NCBI GenBank assembly: GCA_033063855.1
Contig: CP093831.1
Coordinates: 26,412,001 to 26,476,000 of the forward strand
Reading direction: 5' to 3'
DNA length: 64,000 bases
Source: Smittia aterrima
Taxonomy: Eukaryota > Arthropoda > Insecta > Diptera > Chironomidae
The notes under the pieces are model-generated. The model did not search any database, was not told the DNA's origin, and saw only the letters and a list, made by a program, of their open reading frames with translations. The position numbers and the translations under genes were made by a program. Below are positions 57,101-64,000 of the stretch, piece by piece (position 1 is the first letter of the stretch; each line of letters begins with the position of its first letter).

Positions 57101-58487
57101 TCGTTTCTCTATCTTTCAAATGATAAAGACCAAGGAAAAGAAAGTTGAATTCAGATATGTTCGTTCCTTGGAAGATCAAATTCATTGTCAGCTGAGGACA
57201 GTTTGTTGAAATTTCGAGAACTTTGTTTGTATCCAAATCAACTTCAAATGTTTTTGGCTTGAACAAAATCTTCGAATCTTTCAAATATTGAGGTTCCTTT
57301 GACTTTAATTTCCAAACTGCTGACATCAAATCAATTTCCTTTTCAATATCTTGCAAAGTTTTTTTCTCGAATAAGTCGAAAAGCTTTTTAAAAGTTTTTC
57401 TAAGAGATTTGATCTTATCTTTGTCTTCTTGATACAAAGCGAGCAGATGAGGAACTCGTACAACAATTTCACAAAGCATGCATTGTTCAGGATAAGAAAA
57501 CACAAAGTCAATGTATTTCTCTATTCCCGATTTTCCATGACAATCTGTGAGAGCATTTTTAAATTCTTGCTCACCTCGCAAGTCTCCTTTAAAATAAGGT
57601 TCGTAATTGTTGTTGTAAATGTAAAACATTGCGACATGACAGAGTTCGTGAGCTAAAAGTCCTAAAACTTCAGAATGATCTGCTTTAGCGCCGATATAAA
57701 TATCTCCTATATCAGCGTACGCAATCCCGTTTACAATATTTCCAGGATCTCTTGCTGTTGGATCTGCGTGATCAACTCGGTCGCTGTTAAAGTCGAAAAT
57801 GACGTTCAATTTCTTAACATTCGCGACGACTTTTAAGATTGCTCGAATCTCTGGAGATTCATTTAATTCTTCATAAGCTTGTGCAATCACTCCCAGATAT
57901 TTTGGTCGATTGGTTGTCGCTGGACTTCCTCCAAAGTAAATTCTCGTTCTGGTGATCAAAGTTATCAAATGTTCCTCGTTCGGGTTCTTGATAAAATTTC
58001 TTTTGTGGATCTCACGAAGTTCACTTTTAAAAGCGGAGTCAAATCTTTTAGCGATCACATTAATGTTTCTCCCACCTTCTGATATTAATCTTGCGAATTC
58101 CATCGCCACCGCTGATTTTCCTTCTTCATAGTTATTCGGCAGAATGTAACGATTTCGATCAAGAAAGGCGTCGATCAGCGACGGTAAATCATTTGGATTC
58201 TGAGTGATCTGTTCGTAAATCTCACGAAGCTCACTTATCAAAATATTTTCTAAATCATCCACAATTTCGTTAAAGTTCTCATTCGAGTCTAAAATCCAAG
58301 CTTTTGATATCAAAGTTTCATAAATTGCGAGTTGTCTTGACTTGAGTGCAACCGCTGCTGCTGATTCGCCTACTTCATTATTGAACGGCGCACTTTCTTC
58401 GTTATCATCGATAAAGTCACCAACGGCCTTGACATCTCCATTTCGAATGTTTGTGAAGAAACTAATTTGATCTTCCTCTGATAACAT
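54198..58487 (-). CDS. Giant ankyrin-zincin-NACHT (STAND) protein
   Basis: One uninterrupted exon, 1429 aa, starting at the ATG of MLSEEDQISFF. Order seen: ankyrin-like repeat at about 8-60 (NGDVKAVGDFIDDN...GESAAAVALKSRQLAIYETLIS); a zinc-protease signature HELCH at 280-284 with a conserved Glu in EIVVRVPHLLALYQED about 55 residues on; a NACHT ATPase with P-loop SDDPGMGKTT (Lys630), Walker B VVLLLDGFDEI (706-716) and ITSTRP; a winged-helix-type FIHRTFAEFF (950-959); and a long ankyrin-like C-terminus (for example GLTPLMWKANHSKKEVF near 1260). The first P-loop Gly is Asp. NACHT proteins are nucleotide-driven signalling switches. Coupling to a possible metallopeptidase and to ankyrins suggests a sensor-effector, but its function and ligand are unknown. 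No signal peptide or membrane segment is seen. Confidence 0.85.
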   Translation of the reverse strand: MLSEEDQISFFTNIRNGDVKAVGDFIDDNEESAPFNNEVGESAAAVALKSRQLAIYETLISKAWILDSNENFNEIVDDLENILISELREIYEQITQNPNDLPSLIDAFLDRNRYILPNNYEEGKSAVAMEFARLISEGGRNINVIAKRFDSAFKSELREIHKRNFIKNPNEEHLITLITRTRIYFGGSPATTNRPKYLGVIAQAYEELNESPEIRAILKVVANVKKLNVIFDFNSDRVDHADPTARDPGNIVNGIAYADIGDIYIGAKADHSEVLGLLAHELCHVAMFYIYNNNYEPYFKGDLRGEQEFKNALTDCHGKSGIEKYIDFVFSYPEQCMLCEIVVRVPHLLALYQEDKDKIKSLRKTFKKLFDLFEKKTLQDIEKEIDLMSAVWKLKSKEPQYLKDSKILFKPKTFEVDLDTNKVLEISTNCPQLTMNLIFQGTNISEFNFLFLGLYHLKDRETNELLLDAHSSCMKPTIVINCDNEIEKEITKIADDLKKDKISERIIFIHNHKEFLIKDATLLTENHEWNELTDQSKENLIKRMINFQGEKILLGEVVDCRDDAIDLVPLKELLDNYLKIGNELKFPEIDIHVQRKFLNDKSEIIEISQILKIAENTKCILLSDDPGMGKTTELKSLAMEFKKKLKSFWVSFVDLKEYSDFYEKDENFQTEFNSSQEIANFFAEKIFNLNEFEEKVFKHLFCDDRVVLLLDGFDEISPSFKKFVTMLIKSIRKHSTNILITSTRPHLKEELCRELNVEAFTFLPLSMKNCEEILKLGFENNEIAGEAMEKNFDQAIDFFKRLNQSSSRPIKNPLILRMIAKVFSDDKFAKSTQPNIFSIFENFTNIMIMESMKKGHDARQEAANCLTSEFNIIRFYQKEAFIVLSDIDNCGYNYESELLLFETKHDFKRVAEIKFKKCFDLWFSEVQSPPDEQITRIALMKSDCSGKFQFIHRTFAEFFVADFIFKNVFDLKALKESKENTPMQEERLEAIFEIVREVFDSSSVIRFVYFFLVRIFIDGAFESLIIQKEIIEKKNLFSKIFGIFKRELPSLFESLVSHNLLNLVTVITRCASQQEQKRLWMHKGINETNVFMWAAGSGSLYFNKKLNELAHEVLDEKNFLKFFTEKSENGETVVSLAYNNKRRDVFEFYVKKELFPSPYESFPDTEFYLKTVKKIDEVIRERNVEGLQEELEKVNERFGLENLKYFVNSWTGIGATIYLFTCQCYCLSSIEDFKEMWKLLRGILSEKDFKILLKKPNRYGLTPLMWKANHSKKEVFVSFWSLLTEGLTDEEIEKILNEEEYERNSFDLATLNRDHETFLVVKDLYLKIFGVKKMRIMLIRDRKNGESILHSSHIYDEETFETVKALWKFIQEIFDVSTQKTILMKTDNIGNPFYEEIVKRKDFNKKIKIFEPFIKQNLTTVEKLNSKME

Positions 58488-59057
58488 GGTCAAACACTTC
58501 GCAATTAAGCAATTCAGTTGTAACTAAAAACAAACTTCAATTTAAATCCAATCTTGATTAAATGATTTCAGTGAATTACCAAAATAATTGAATTTAACTT
58601 TATTGTGAAATATCTCCTTTTTGGCACTAACACTTCTATAATTTATGTAAAAAAAATCATAATTTCACCCCCTCATGATCTTTACTTTTGGCGCGATCGC
58701 GGTTTCACGCCCTCTACTTTTTTTTATGGAAAGCTTTAATTGAAACAAATGGAAAGTGAAATTTCATTTGTTAGTAATTTGCATGAACATTTATTTTCGC
58801 TGCTGTCTTGAAATAACAGTTCAACTCATAAATTGAATCACGTTTCTTATCATAAAAGCTAAGATAATGAAAATATTAAAACTGCGATTGATGAGGTTGA
58901 ACATTCAATTAACAATTTATTTAATTTTATTAAGCGTTTGCTATTGCATTGGCTATTTGTACTTTCTTTGCTTTGGTTGATACTTTGAAGCTAAGTGATT
59001 GGCGAGTCATAATTTCACTTTCAATTTTTTTAAAAAGAGATTACCAGATAAGATAAA
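58488..59057. other. Intergenic region upstream of the NACHT gene
   Basis: 570 bp, AT-rich, between two divergent genes. It shares with the paralogue's 5' region the block GTTGTAACTAAAAACAAACTTCAATTT directly before the start codon and the GC-rich block at 58690-58732. Nothing else is recognised. Confidence 0.5.
58690..58732. promoter_or_regulatory. Conserved upstream block of NACHT genes, copy 2
   Basis: GGCGCGATCGCGGTTTCACG followed by CCCTCTAC and a T-rich stretch ending TATGGAAA; near-identical to 53716-53758. Confidence 0.45.
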
Positions 59058-59204
59058 ATGCCAATTCCAGGTAATATTATCGCTTTGTGATTTCCATTTA
59101 ATTTTGCACACGAATATTTCATTAAAACGAACTACATATTGAAAAATTATTTTAGTCAATAGTGAAACGTTGAATTCAGTGGATTTAAAGAAATTCGTGA
59201 GACG

Positions 59205-59414
59205 ATGGAACTTACTATGGAGGAACAGAAAACAATTGTGAACATGGAATTTGGTTTTCCTGATGACAAGGAAAAACTTGGAAAATTAAAGGATTACGAA
59301 GCACACTTTTTTAAAAATCCCGATATTGATGATGACGATGACGACGATGATGACGACGACGACGATGATGACGACGACGACGATGATGACGACGACGATG
59401 ATGATGATGAATAA
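59205..59414 (+). CDS. Small acidic protein with poly-Asp tail
   Basis: A 69-aa frame from ATG 59205: a mixed N-terminus (MELTMEEQKTIVNMEF) and a C-terminus of about 27 consecutive Asp and a final Glu, encoded by GAT/GAC triplets. No domain is recognised. Upstream, ATG 59058 with donor GTAATA (59071) and acceptor TTATTTTAG (59155) form a second possible reading: join 59058-59070 with 59156-59241, 32 aa, in a different frame. It overlaps the start of the acidic ORF and could be a leader ORF. The Asp run may be just a triplet repeat; expression is unproven. Confidence 0.4.
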   Translation: MELTMEEQKTIVNMEFGFPDDKEKLGKLKDYEAHFFKNPDIDDDDDDDDDDDDDDDDDDDDDDDDDDDE

Positions 59415-59963
59415 GACTAACACTCTGTTGCGCTACTCAAAATTGAAAGCGAAAACAGCGAAATTCCAGTACAATTAAATTTATCGAAATCGCAGCGAAT
59501 TTTTAAAATCAATTTTGTTCATAAGTCATTTATTTTAAACAACATTACTTTTTTTTTCATTTCAAATTAAAAACATTCTCTTTTCACTTAAGAAAGTTAA
59601 AATAAAATTCACAGTCCAGTAAAATTATTTTTCGATCAAAGTTTTAATTTATTGTCGCACGAAAAACCTAATTTTAATTTGTTAGAAAATATTTAAAATC
59701 TCACGTCTGAGAATCTTGAAATTTAATAAACCACTGAAATAATTTATTTACTGTTTCATCACAGCGCCTTAGTATAAGTCTGATTGAAATAAATCAATGA
59801 ACTTCTTCAAATCTGCCGGTTACATTCATGCGCTGTCAGAATTGCAATTCATAAATAACAAAACGTGTTTTTTTGAAGATCCAACGTGCGTAGGTTACTT
59901 TGCGGACTCTTCGTCTTTCTCAAGATCAATCATTCAGTTGAATACAATGGAATAATAATTCTC
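59415..59963. other. Intergenic region upstream of the P450
   Basis: About 550 bp of AT-rich sequence with no gene recognised. Weak AATAAA-like sites at about 59602 and 59728 may end the upstream transcript. Confidence 0.5.
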
Positions 59964-60000
59964 TATATAAGTTCGTGCAGCGAGATAAAACTTTTCAGTT
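59964..60000 (+). promoter_or_regulatory. Core promoter of the P450 gene
   Basis: TATATAAG at 59964-59971 is followed 31 bp later by TCAGTT at 59995-60000, an arthropod initiator match with +1 at the A (59997). The spacing is right for a TATA/initiator promoter and the predicted 5' UTR is only about 20 bases. Confidence 0.75.
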
Positions 60001-60016
60001 TAAATATTAATTCGCA

Positions 60017-61673
60017 ATGTTCGGGTTGATTTCGCTCGTGTTAGTTTCTTTTGTTTCTTTAATTTTGTTAATTAAACATTTGTGGTCGAACCGAAACTTT
60101 TATTATCTCGCGAGACAAATTCCTCAAGTTCCCGGCAATTGGCCTTTAATTGGTCATCTTCCTTATCACATGGGACAGACTCCCATTCAACAATACGCGG
60201 TCAACTTTAAAAGCACATTGGCTGGTCCATCTCCAAGGAAATATTGGCTCGGTCCAGTTCTGTTTGTGGTAGTCGATGATGTGAATCAATTGCAGACGAT
60301 TCTTACATCGAAGCATTGCATTGACAAGCCGTTCTTCTACGACGCGATGTTCTTCAAGAAAGGTATGACGTCAAAGCCATTGAAAAGAAACGAAAAGTAA
60401 AACGAACTTTGATCCAGGTTTGCTCGTTTCGAATGGAAACTTATGGAGAACTCATCGAAAGCTCTGTGACCCTGCGTTCAACTTAAATATTCTCAAGAGT
60501 TTCCTTCCGATCTTCAACGAGAAATCGCAAATTCTTCTGAGACATTTAGATAAGAAAGTTGGTGAAAAAGAATTTAACATTTTTGATATGATGGCTCCGT
60601 ATGCACTTGACAACATTATGAGCACATCGATGGGTTTAGAAGTGAATTCTCAAGGAGACAACAACAGCGAATTTCTGGCGCATTGCTATGAGTGAGTTTC
60701 TGATTTCTTCTTTTGACATTTTGAGTTTTAAAATATTTTTAGAGGAATGAGCTTGACAGCATCGAAAATCTCGAATCTTTGGCTTCAGATTCCTTTCATC
60801 TTCAAACTAACAAAATCTTATAAACTCGAGCAAACTCACATCGTCAATGGCTTCATGAAAGTAGCGAACAGCGTTCTTCTGCAGAAAGAGAAAGATTTCG
60901 AGGATGGAGCATTCAATGAGGACACGAGAAAGCCGCAGATATTCATCGATCAATTGTTTAAGAAACGAGATGTCTTTACAAACGATGAAATAAGTGACGA
61001 AGTGAACACGATGATCGCTGCGGGCTTCGACACAATCAGCAACACTTTGTCAATGATTTCATTGCTAATGTCATTTCATCCTGAAGTGCAAGAGAAACTT
61101 TTCAAAGAACTTCAAGAAGTTTTTGATTCGCAAGACGAAGAAGTTAGTGATGAGAAAATTGAAAAGTTAATTTACACGACTTTGGTTATAAAGGAATCGA
61201 TGAGATTTTGGTCACCAACTGGATTTATTGCGAGACATCTCAGTCAAGATTTGCAACTCGGTGAGTTATAAAATCGCGTGAGAAGAATAAAAATATTTAA
61301 CTTTCTTTATTTTCAAGGAGATCAAATTGTTCCTGCTGGCGCGAACTTTTTTATTCCAATCGTTCACGTCCATCGAGACAAAAGACTTTGGGGCGACGAT
61401 GCAGACAAGTTCAGACCCGAAAGATTTTTACCGGAAGAACATTCGAAGATTCACACTTACGCTTACTTCCCATTCTCTCGAGGACCACGCAATTGCATTG
61501 GCTACAGATACGCAATGAAGTCAATGAAGGTTGCGGTGTCTTATCTCTTCCGAAGATTCAAATTCTCGACGACAATGAACATCAATGAGATTAAATTTGA
61601 GTTTCTAATCACTTCGAAGATTGCGCAAGGCTACAATGTAACACTTGAACGACGAGATTTCAAGAAACGATAA
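60017..61673 (+). CDS. Cytochrome P450, CYP4 clan
   Basis: Four exons: 60017-60362, 60418-60691, 60743-61260 and 61318-61673, with 51-57-bp GT-AG introns; 497 aa, a normal P450 length. N-terminal membrane anchor (LISLVLVSFVSLILLIKHL) and proline-rich hinge (PQVPGNWPLIGHLP); helix C WRTHRKL; helix I AAGFDTISNT; helix K ExxR in KESMR; FRPERF; heme loop PFSRGPRNCIGYRYA with the Cys ligand. It is a heme mono-oxygenase of the endoplasmic reticulum. WRTHRKLCDPAFN and the heme loop suit the CYP4 clan, possibly the CYP313/CYP325-like branch; substrate unknown. The polyadenylation signal AATAAA is at 61696. Confidence 0.92.
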
Positions 61674-61870
61674 TTAAAAATCGAAAATGCTTTTGAATAA
61701 AACCTAACTCAGGATGTTTTTTTAAAATGACAACGTTCCGTCGCAACCGACGATGCATTCATCAATTTCTGTTACAGATTCCCGAAATCATTTAAATGAT
61801 AATTCTGGTTGATTTTCATGAATGTCTTTAACTGAAATCAAACTTAAGAATCCGCTGAATTCGAAATCTT

Positions 61871-61900
61871 AAAAACAATGTTCGACTGGTTTGTGATTCA
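61871..61900 (+). promoter_or_regulatory. Conserved upstream element of LRR gene 1
   Basis: AAAAACAATGTTCGACTGG and TTTGTGATTCA, about 55-80 bp before the ATG, recur in front of all three LRR genes (62900-62929; 63786-63817). The spacing suggests a shared core promoter and transcription start. Confidence 0.5.
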
Positions 61901-61951
61901 TTCTAAATTGGCACTAGAGATAAATTTGATAAGAGAAAAATTAAATTCGAC

Positions 61952-62542
61952 ATGGAGATCAATTGTTTTTTTAAACATGATAACTTCAATAACTACTCGT
62001 GCAAGATAGACAAAGTAAATATAACGGAGAAGGATCACGTGATAAAAGAATTTAAAGGAGTTCATCAGAAAGGAAAAAGTCACAAAGATGTCGACGAAAT
62101 TTGGTTTCAAAACAGAATTTGGTCCCAAAGCAAAATTGTGAATCATTTTCCCCGAGGTCTCCAAATACATTTTCCTAATATTTTTCGCTTGACTTTATAT
62201 CGCTGTGGCATCAAGGAAATTTCGAAAAACGATTTGAAAGGGCTCGAAGTACTTGTTGTTCTTCAAATTGAAAAATGTGAACTGACGTCACTGCCCGACG
62301 ATTTGTTGACTGAAATGCCAAATTTACAATTCATTTCATTTTACAAGAATAAAATCGAGTTCGCATCATCAGAATTTTTGAAACCGTTGATTGGGAGAGG
62401 AAATATCAATGTGAACCTTAAAGGAAACAAAAACATTGATGCTTGGTTGTACCCAGCACTGAGGAATTCAGTAAAATCACTTGAAGAGCTGATGACGTTG
62501 ATCGACAAAAAGTGCAAGAAACCAGCTTCATTAATACGCTAA
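61952..62542 (+). CDS. Short leucine-rich-repeat protein 1
   Basis: A single exon of 196 aa starting MEINC. The N-terminal half has a conserved pattern (ITEKDHVIKEFKGVH, GKSHKDVDEIWF) followed by FPRGLQIHFPN. About three LRRs follow: LTLYRCGIKEISKNDL, LVVLQIEKCELTSLPDDLL, LQFISFYKNKIEFASSEFL; then a capping segment and a Lys/Cys-rich end. No signal peptide is visible, so it is probably cytosolic unless an upstream exon exists. A homologous LRR part is fused to BTB domains in the pseudogenes at 27-40 kb. An AATAAATAAA signal lies near 62578. Ligand unknown. Confidence 0.85.
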   Translation: MEINCFFKHDNFNNYSCKIDKVNITEKDHVIKEFKGVHQKGKSHKDVDEIWFQNRIWSQSKIVNHFPRGLQIHFPNIFRLTLYRCGIKEISKNDLKGLEVLVVLQIEKCELTSLPDDLLTEMPNLQFISFYKNKIEFASSEFLKPLIGRGNINVNLKGNKNIDAWLYPALRNSVKSLEELMTLIDKKCKKPASLIR

Positions 62543-62975
62543 CTATTTAAAAATAAGCGAAAAATCGAAGAAGCAATAATAAATAAATTTGCAAAAGAAT
62601 TGTTTATAGAGATTTATTAAATTTTTTTGAAAATAAAGTTTTAATTATTTGGTGAAGATTTTTTTTTTTATAATTTGTACAATTTTCGCGTAAACTTTGT
62701 AACACTGAAATTAGAATTTGTTACTACCGACGAATCGTCGGCGACGATGCATTTATCAAATTCTGTTAAAGATTCTCAATCACATTTCAAATAATTTTTA
62801 TTGTCGACATCCGCTCAAGAAAATCATTAAAACGATAAATCTGCTGGTTGATGATAGTGAAATATATTAACTGAAATAAAACTTAATAATTCGAAAACTA
62901 AAAACAACCGTTCGGCGGTTTGTGATTCATGTGGCGCTTGAGATAAGAAATTTTGATTATTAAATTTTCTTCGAA
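62543..62975. other. Intergenic region between LRR genes 1 and 2
   Basis: 433 bp that repeats part of the region upstream of LRR gene 1: GACGATGCATTTATCAA and TTCTGTTAAAGATTC correspond to 61749-61785. The conserved element at 62900-62929 is the only likely regulatory site. Confidence 0.6.
62900..62929 (+). promoter_or_regulatory. Conserved upstream element of LRR gene 2
   Basis: AAAAACAACCGTTCGGCGG then TTTGTGATTCA, matching the elements in front of LRR genes 1 and 3. Confidence 0.5.
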
Positions 62976-63533
62976 ATGGAGATCAATTGTGACTTTGGAG
63001 TTAACTCAAATATCTACTCGTGCTATATTACTGAAGCATCCATAACAGAGAAGGAAAATGTGATTCAGGAATTTAAAGGAAATCACGGTGAAGGAAAAAG
63101 TCACGAAGACGTCTATCAAGTTTACTTCCATCAAACAAAAGTGAATTATTTTCCTCGCGGTCTCAAAAATCATTTTCCTAATCTCACTCAGTTGGTCATA
63201 AGTGATTGCGGTCTTATAGAAATTTCGAGAAATGATTTGATTGGACTCGAAGGACTTGTTGAACTTTATATTGCAAATTGTCAATTGACATCACTGCCAG
63301 ACGATTTATTCACCGAAATGCTAAACTTAAGGATCGTTTCATTCTACGACAATAAAATCGAGTTCGCATCTTCAGAATTTTTAAAACCATTGATTGGAAG
63401 AGAAAACGTCAAAGTTGACCTTCGATACAACAGAAACATCAGCGCTCTTTATTGGCCAGGATGGCCCGATGTAATAGAATCGCTTGAAGACTTAATGAAG
63501 TTGATCGACGAGAAGTGCACTAAACCAACTTGA
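62976..63533 (+). CDS. Short leucine-rich-repeat protein 2
   Basis: A single exon of 185 aa, a tandem paralogue of LRR gene 1: MEINC start, GKSHEDVYQVYFHQ, FPRGLKNHFPNLTQLVI, three LRRs (LVISDCGLIEISRNDL, LVELYIANCQLTSLPDDLF, LRIVSFYDNKIEFASSEFL) and an end in LMKLIDEKCTKP. That last motif is where the LRR-BTB pseudogenes continue into the BTB domain, so the stop at 63531-63533 seems to mark where a fused BTB part was lost. Function unknown. Confidence 0.85.
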   Translation: MEINCDFGVNSNIYSCYITEASITEKENVIQEFKGNHGEGKSHEDVYQVYFHQTKVNYFPRGLKNHFPNLTQLVISDCGLIEISRNDLIGLEGLVELYIANCQLTSLPDDLFTEMLNLRIVSFYDNKIEFASSEFLKPLIGRENVKVDLRYNRNISALYWPGWPDVIESLEDLMKLIDEKCTKPT

Positions 63534-63556
63534 ACCTGTAGACTTCACTCGAGAAA

Positions 63557-63690
63557 TTTGAGAAACTGATTGCCGAGAAATTTCCAGACGAATTGCTAGC
63601 CGAACTCATGGAAAATGCGGATCGATGCTCGACGAGCTTACAAAAAATTGTTGGATGAATCAAAGAAATCGAGCATTAACAGGAAATAAA
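63557..63690 (+). pseudogene. Remnant of the BTB-gene C-terminus after LRR gene 2
   Basis: Directly after LRR gene 2, the plus strand encodes EKLIAEKFPDELLAELMEN and, after a one-base frame change, RIDARRAYKKLLDESK. This matches LIAEKFPELPVKLMEDP and LIDARRALDELLRDK of the BTB pseudogene at 44971. The BTB domain itself is missing. An AATAAA follows at about 63685. Confidence 0.75.
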
Positions 63691-63785
63691 TTTTAAAAAG
63701 AATTTTTATGGCGATTGGGAATAAATTAAACATCGAAACATTAGTTAGACTCAACTGAAATTACCTTCAAAAATGTTTTGAATTC

Positions 63786-63817
63786 AAAAACAAACGTTCG
63801 ACGGTTTTATGATTCAC
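63786..63817 (+). promoter_or_regulatory. Conserved upstream element of LRR gene 3
   Basis: AAAAACAAACGTTCGACGG and TTTTATGATTCA, matching the upstream elements of LRR genes 1 and 2. Confidence 0.5.
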
Positions 63818-63848
63818 TCGAAATAATAGAAAATAAATTCAGTTTGAT

Positions 63849-64000
63849 ATGGAGATCAATTGTGAGTTTTTAGATTATTCAATAAACTCAGAAAAACTGT
63901 ACATGTGCATTGTTACTAAAGTATCCATAACCGAGAAGGATCATGTGATTAAAGAATTTAAAGGAGTTCACGAAGCAGGAAAAAGTCATAAAGATGTTCA
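63849..64000 (+). CDS. Short leucine-rich-repeat protein 3 (partial, cut by window end)
   Basis: The ATG at 63849 opens MEINCEFLDYS and continues with SITEKDHVIKEFKGVHE and GKSHKDV, the N-terminal signature of LRR proteins 1 and 2. The frame is open to the last base; the LRRs lie beyond the window. Confidence 0.85.
   Translation, partial: MEINCEFLDYSINSEKLYMCIVTKVSITEKDHVIKEFKGVHEAGKSHKDV

Noticed and set aside
49420..58082. Plus-strand ORFs of 60-147 aa over the NACHT genes
   Set aside because: Antisense shadows of the long minus-strand frames.
60363..60400. Continuation of P450 exon 1 to a stop at 60400
   Set aside because: The GTATGA donor at 60363 and GATCCAG acceptor at 60417 restore the conserved helix C reading; the extension is intron.

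Overview
The window is a piece of an AT-rich insect genome. Introns are 50-60 bp, an arthropod TATA/initiator promoter precedes a CYP4-clan P450, and a gypsy-type errantivirus is present. These point to a dipteran, probably a nematoceran midge or mosquito relative; that is inference, and no single gene names the species.

Layout. (1) 1-23137 is a tandem satellite of about 155 bp per unit. It is interrupted by a poly(A)-tailed retroposon (233-1795) and by a foldback DNA element (10937-18643). The foldback itself contains a complete errantivirus (11614-18417) with identical 227-bp LTRs and a TAGT target duplication. A 100-N assembly gap follows (23138-23237). (2) 23238-48172 is a tandem gene cluster. 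Its repeated unit (about 6.3 kb in the core copies) holds an intact three-exon F-box/leucine-rich-repeat gene on the minus strand (five copies), a decayed LRR-BTB gene on the minus strand (five copies), a frameshifted Asn/Ser-rich ORF on the plus strand (five copies), and an orphan signal-peptide exon pair (three copies). Three units carry the same 1.36-kb insertion, which now supplies the stop codon of the neighbouring F-box gene. Two units carry a 1-kb unclassified element with a 7-bp target duplication. (3) 48397-58487 holds two tandem minus-strand genes for very large proteins: ankyrin-like N-terminus, HELCH zinc-protease motif, NACHT ATPase, ankyrin-like C-terminus. The one at 54198-58487 is intact (1429 aa); the other has two frameshifts. 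(4) 59058-64000 holds a small acidic poly-Asp ORF, the four-exon P450 (497 aa), and a row of three short LRR genes, the last cut by the window edge.

How it fits together. F-box proteins recruit substrates to SCF (cullin-1) ubiquitin ligases and BTB proteins to cullin-3 ligases. Here both adaptor types carry LRRs, are amplified side by side, and sit next to NACHT proteins of the STAND class. Copy-number turnover, pseudogenes beside intact paralogues and many mobile elements look like a fast-evolving recognition or defence locus, but this function is inference. The short LRR genes at 62-64 kb are the intact relatives of the LRR half of the ruined LRR-BTB genes: the second is followed by a BTB-gene tail remnant.
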